From positions 186,001-250,000 of the forward strand of contig NZ_FOMZ01000002.1 of the NCBI RefSeq assembly GCF_900112765.1: a DNA stretch of 64,000 nt, in the 5' to 3' direction. The notes under the pieces are model-generated. The model did no database searches and was not told where the DNA came from. It was given only the letters and a program-made list of their open reading frames with translations. Position numbers and translations under genes: made by a program. The stretch comes from Actinopolyspora alba (lineage in GTDB: Bacteria; Actinomycetota; Actinomycetes; Mycobacteriales; Pseudonocardiaceae). This document shows positions 61,189-64,000 of this stretch, in pieces (the stretch's first letter is position 1; each line of letters begins with the position of its first letter).

Positions 61189-61650
61189 ATGAGTTCCGAA
61201 CGAGCGACCTCCCGTCGTCGATTGCTGGTCACCGGAGGGGCCGTCGCGGGCGTGACGGCGTTGAGCGGCTGCGGGGACGGTTCCTACAGCGGGTCCTCGT
61301 TGACGACCACCGAGGAGACCGGCTCCCCGACGGGGGAAAGCCCGAAACAGGGCAACGCACTGGCACGTGTCGACGAGGTTCCGGTCGGTGGCGCGCTGAT
61401 AACCGAGGGCCCCGACGACGAGCGGATCGCGCTGGCCCAGCCGAGTGAGGGGGAGTTCACCGCGCACAGCGCGGTGTGCACCCACATGGGCTGCACGGTG
61501 CGGGCCGACGGCGATCGGCTGCGCTGCCCCTGCCACAACTCGGTGTTCGAATCCTCCTCGGGTGAAGTGGTCAGTGGTCCGGCCCGCACCGCGCTTCCCG
61601 GGATCGCCGTTCACGTGGAAGGGGAACGGATCGTCACCGGAGAGGGCTGA
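61189..61650 (+). CDS. Rieske [2Fe-2S] lipoprotein
   Basis: 153 residues from ATG 61189 (GGAGG upstream). A twin-arginine-type signal (SRRRLLVTGGAVAGV) ends in lipobox LSGC (Cys28). The Rieske domain has Cys97-x-His99 in CTHMGC and Cys113-x2-His116 in CPCHNS for the cluster, with Cys102 and Cys115 forming the usual disulfide. Export folded by Tat and lipid anchoring outside the membrane are predicted. It is a stand-alone Rieske protein, not the bc1-complex subunit, which is larger. Electron partner unknown. Confidence 0.92.
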   Translation: MSSERATSRRRLLVTGGAVAGVTALSGCGDGSYSGSSLTTTEETGSPTGESPKQGNALARVDEVPVGGALITEGPDDERIALAQPSEGEFTAHSAVCTHMGCTVRADGDRLRCPCHNSVFESSSGEVVSGPARTALPGIAVHVEGERIVTGEG

Positions 61651-61943
61651 CCGGGTTTTTCACCCAAGGGAGCGCCGGAACGCACGTCGGAACCCCATGT
61701 CCGCGATACGCTCCGTCCGTGTCCGCCGGGCACGGACGTCCCGCTCCAGCCGAACGGTAGCTCCGTCCCGGTGAAACGAGACGAACGCGGAAAGGTGTGG
61801 CACGGCGTCCGCGGTAACGACGGTCCTCCTGGGAGGGCCGGTCCCTGTTCGAGGGACTGCTCGCCGCGTGAATCGACACTCGGCGACGACGGACGGGACC
61901 GACCCTGAATCAAACGGCCTGTCGGGCAGAGCGGAAGAATCCG

Positions 61944-62147
61944 TCAGACGCCGAACTCGCCGTTGCGGATCCCGGAAGCGAACGCCGCCATCTCCGCCCC
62001 GGTGAACTCGAGTACCGGTCCGTCGGGATCGCGTGAGTTCCTTATGCCGTAGGTATCACCGAGTCGCGCCACTTCGACGCACTCGGTTCCCTCGATGCTG
62101 GAGGCTTCCGCCTTGCGGAAGGTGGCCTGCGACCAGTCGAAGCTCAT
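61944..62147 (-). CDS. DUF397 domain protein without an adjacent XRE gene
   Basis: 67 residues from ATG 62147 (GAGGAG 6 nt upstream): SFDWSQATFRKAEASSIEGT, then CVEVARLGDTYGIRNSRDPD and FTGAEMAAFASGIRNGEF. The same family as the protein at 23.4 kb, but here no DUF5753 regulator is adjacent; the neighbour is a 123-aa protein of unknown type. Confidence 0.88.
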   Translation of the reverse strand: MSFDWSQATFRKAEASSIEGTECVEVARLGDTYGIRNSRDPDGPVLEFTGAEMAAFASGIRNGEFGV

Positions 62148-62222
62148 ATCAGCTCCTCATCGGATCCTGCGGCCCGAGAGTCCGAGACGCTCACGGAACA
62201 CGTTCTGCAGCGGGCCGCGCCT

Positions 62223-62594
62223 TCAGTCGATCGGGAACTTCATCGCGCCCATGCTCTTGAGATCGTGCAGAATCTCCGAGTTGCGCGCGGTGACGGCAGC
62301 GGCCGCACGGGTCTCGCCGGGCACCGGACCGATACGTGAACACAGCTTGCTGAACCTGCCTTCGTCCAGCATCTGGGTCACCTGCTCCCAGGGAGCATCG
62401 CCGTCCCGGGAGTTGTGATCCCATGAACCGCCGCACCGCAGACAGTCGATCTGGACCAGCCACTGCTCGAACGGTCCGGTGAAATCACCGAGCCAGCGCA
62501 GCCGCTCCCGCGGATGCGGGCACTCCGACCGTGTCGGCCGGATCGCGTTCGGATGGTCGAGATCGTGTCGAGGACTCTGCACTCCGTCTTCCAT
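62223..62594 (-). CDS. Hypothetical protein with two cysteine motifs, 123 aa
   Basis: ATG 62594. SECPHPRERLRWLGDFTGP and LVQIDCLRCGGSWDHN contain three cysteines and a histidine that could bind one zinc. The remainder is helical (MLDEGRFSKLCSRIGPVPGE, TARNSEILHDLKSMG). No known family. It precedes the DUF397 gene by 75 bp in the same direction and may be its regulator partner; that is inference. Confidence 0.65.
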   Translation of the reverse strand: MEDGVQSPRHDLDHPNAIRPTRSECPHPRERLRWLGDFTGPFEQWLVQIDCLRCGGSWDHNSRDGDAPWEQVTQMLDEGRFSKLCSRIGPVPGETRAAAAVTARNSEILHDLKSMGAMKFPID

Positions 62595-62686
62595 GGCCGC
62601 GTGAACTCCCCTGCAATGCCGACGACAACCACGTCAAGATCATCGACAGCACACCCAAGGTAACTGAACGAACACCAAATGTAACC

Positions 62687-62700
62687 ACACACAAGTGTGT
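62687..62700. promoter_or_regulatory. Short palindrome in the gap between murA and the hypothetical gene
   Basis: ACACACAAGTGTGT: perfect 6-bp arms with a 2-bp centre, in a locally AT-rich stretch upstream of the 123-aa gene. A candidate operator; nothing else supports it. Confidence 0.35.
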
Positions 62701-62821
62701 AGTTCTCCGGCGAAACGACACCGTCGGGATACCGAGCACAACTCGACGTCCACGCCTGACCTCGGGGAGCTCGCCGGAGGTTCCGCGGGAACGGGCTGTT
62801 CTTCGACGCTCGGGGCTCCCG

Positions 62822-64000
62822 TCAGTCGAACACCCGCTCGATGTCGGCCCCCAGACCGCACAGCTGCTTGACGAAGTCCGGATAACCGCGATCGATGTGG
62901 AAGACGTCCCAGACCTCGGTGGTTCCCTCGGCGCACAGCCCCGCTAGAACGAGTCCCACTCCGGCCCGGATGTCCGAGGCCCACACCGGAGCGCTGGAGA
63001 GCCGTTCCTGTCCCCGCACCACGGCGTGGTGCCCGTCGGTACGCGCATCGGCCCCCATTCGGACCAGTTCCTCGATGAAGCGGAACCGGGATTCGAAGAG
63101 GTTCTCGGTGATCATGGATGTACCGTCGGCCACGGCCGACAAGGCGAGTGCCATCGGCTGCAGGTCGGTGGGAAAACCGGGGAACGGCAACGTGACGTAG
63201 TCCACCGCGCTGGGACGCCGGTCCATGGCCACGCGAAAGCTCTCGTCCTCGAACGACACCTCGGCCCCGGCGCCGCGCAGCTTCTCCAGCACGAGATTCA
63301 CGTTGTTCGGATCCACCCCGTGCACGGTCACGTCACCACGGGTGGCGGCGGCGGCGAAGGCCCAGGTCGCCGCCACGATGCGGTCGCCGATGACCTGGTG
63401 GCGAACCGGTTCGAGCCGCTGCACACCGTGCACTGTCAACGTGGAAGTACCAGCTCCCTCGATCCGTGCACCCATCTGCCGCAGCATCACGCACAGGTCC
63501 ACGATCTCCGGTTCGCGGGCCGCGTTGTCGATCACGGTGGTGCCGTCCGCGAGCACCGAGGCCATCAGAATGTTCTCGGTGGCACCGACGCTGGGGAAGT
63601 CGAGCCATATCCGCGCACCGTGCAGATTATCGGCCTGGGCCACCACGGCACCGTGCTCGATGTGGCTGGATGCCCCCAGCTGCCGCAGCCCGTTCTGGTG
63701 CATGTCCAACGGTCGGGACCCGATCGCGTCCCCGCCGGGCAGGGTGACCACCGCGCGCCTGCAGCGAGCCACGAGCGGCCCGAGTACGCACACCGAGGCA
63801 CGCAACCTGCTCATGTGAACCGAAACGGCTTCATGACTGATATCGGGCGGTGTGGTGATGGTGGTGGTGGGACCGTCGATGCTGACCGAACACCCCAGGC
63901 TGCGCAGCACATCGGCCATCAGCGGGACGTCCAGGATCTCCGGGCAGTTCGTGATGGTCGTCGTCCCCTCGGCCAGCAGCGAAGCGGCCATCAGCTTCAG
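62822..64000 (-). CDS. murA: UDP-GlcNAc 1-carboxyvinyltransferase MurA, 5' end outside window
   Basis: The last 392 codons (about 25-30 N-terminal residues lie beyond the window; frame open from [15 protein letters not shown]). It transfers enolpyruvate from PEP to UDP-GlcNAc, the first step of peptidoglycan synthesis. The catalytic loop reads [15 protein letters not shown]: Asp (codon 63728-63730) replaces the Cys of E. coli MurA, the target of fosfomycin. Mycobacteria also have Asp here and are naturally fosfomycin-resistant. C-terminus [20 protein letters not shown] is canonical. Confidence 0.95.
   Translation of the reverse strand: MKLMAASLLAEGTTTITNCPEILDVPLMADVLRSLGCSVSIDGPTTTITTPPDISHEAVSVHMSRLRASVCVLGPLVARCRRAVVTLPGGDAIGSRPLDMHQNGLRQLGASSHIEHGAVVAQADNLHGARIWLDFPSVGATENILMASVLADGTTVIDNAAREPEIVDLCVMLRQMGARIEGAGTSTLTVHGVQRLEPVRHQVIGDRIVAATWAFAAAATRGDVTVHGVDPNNVNLVLEKLRGAGAEVSFEDESFRVAMDRRPSAVDYVTLPFPGFPTDLQPMALALSAVADGTSMITENLFESRFRFIEELVRMGADARTDGHHAVVRGQERLSSAPVWASDIRAGVGLVLAGLCAEGTTEVWDVFHIDRGYPDFVKQLCGLGADIERVFD

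Overview
This 64 kb window is chromosomal DNA from a high-GC Gram-positive actinomycete. Several gene families support this: a DUF5753-type XRE regulator with its DUF397 partner, NucS/EndoMS mismatch endonuclease, an SPW-repeat protein, a MurA with Asp at the catalytic position (as in mycobacteria), a chaplin/rodlin-like secreted protein, and many GTG starts joined by 4-bp stop/start overlaps. The gene mix fits the Pseudonocardiales, but the genus cannot be fixed from sequence alone. No rRNA, CRISPR array, transposase or integrase was seen.

Layout. 1-6.3 kb: thiamine genes (TPP riboswitch, thiD, partial tenA), a lysine-less lipoyl-like protein, an acyl-CoA ligase behind a 20-bp palindromic operator, oligoribonuclease and tRNA-His. 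6.5-13.3 kb: a leftward run of olsB-like N-acyltransferase, olsA/plsC, MFS exporter, cysteine desulfurase and mnmA, linked by overlaps, followed by a MetE-like gene. 13.5-23.2 kb: etfBA, degV, hrpA, a THUMP-like methyltransferase and an enoyl-CoA hydratase. 23.4-28 kb: an accessory island with an XRE/DUF397 pair, a chain of small overlapping genes, a CxxC miniprotein, and a DddA-like (SCP1.201-family) DNA deaminase toxin with an Imm1-type immunity gene. 28-38 kb: an ABC ATPase, glucan phosphorylase, two tandem zinc-metallopeptidase lipoproteins, a YbbN/CnoX-like thioredoxin-TPR protein and a chaplin-like protein. 38-49 kb: MarR, DUF3817, DinB, thiolase, methylmalonyl-CoA epimerase, an SPW protein, a DivIVA-like coiled coil with six exact-length hendecad repeats, hydrolases and GNAT. 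49.7-57.3 kb: a DUF3558-like lipoprotein, PTS-type dihydroxyacetone kinase dhaKLM, an aldehyde dehydrogenase and a sodium:solute symporter. 57.8-64 kb: three small genes, nucS, a NUDIX gene, a LysE gene broken by one in-frame UGA, a Rieske lipoprotein, a DUF397 protein and murA running off the end.

Two things stand out. First, the deaminase toxin-immunity locus (26.5-28.0 kb), which also has a tiny upstream partner gene. Second, a family of intergenic hairpin elements in five good copies and one degenerate copy. In each, a conserved tail lies about 17-43 nt beyond the stop codon of a gene, and the middle stem changes sequence between copies while keeping its pairing. A second family of short palindromes with the core ATTTC(T/G)CGAGAAAT lies beside these elements. 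The window therefore appears to contain a recurrent 3'-UTR structural element of unknown function.
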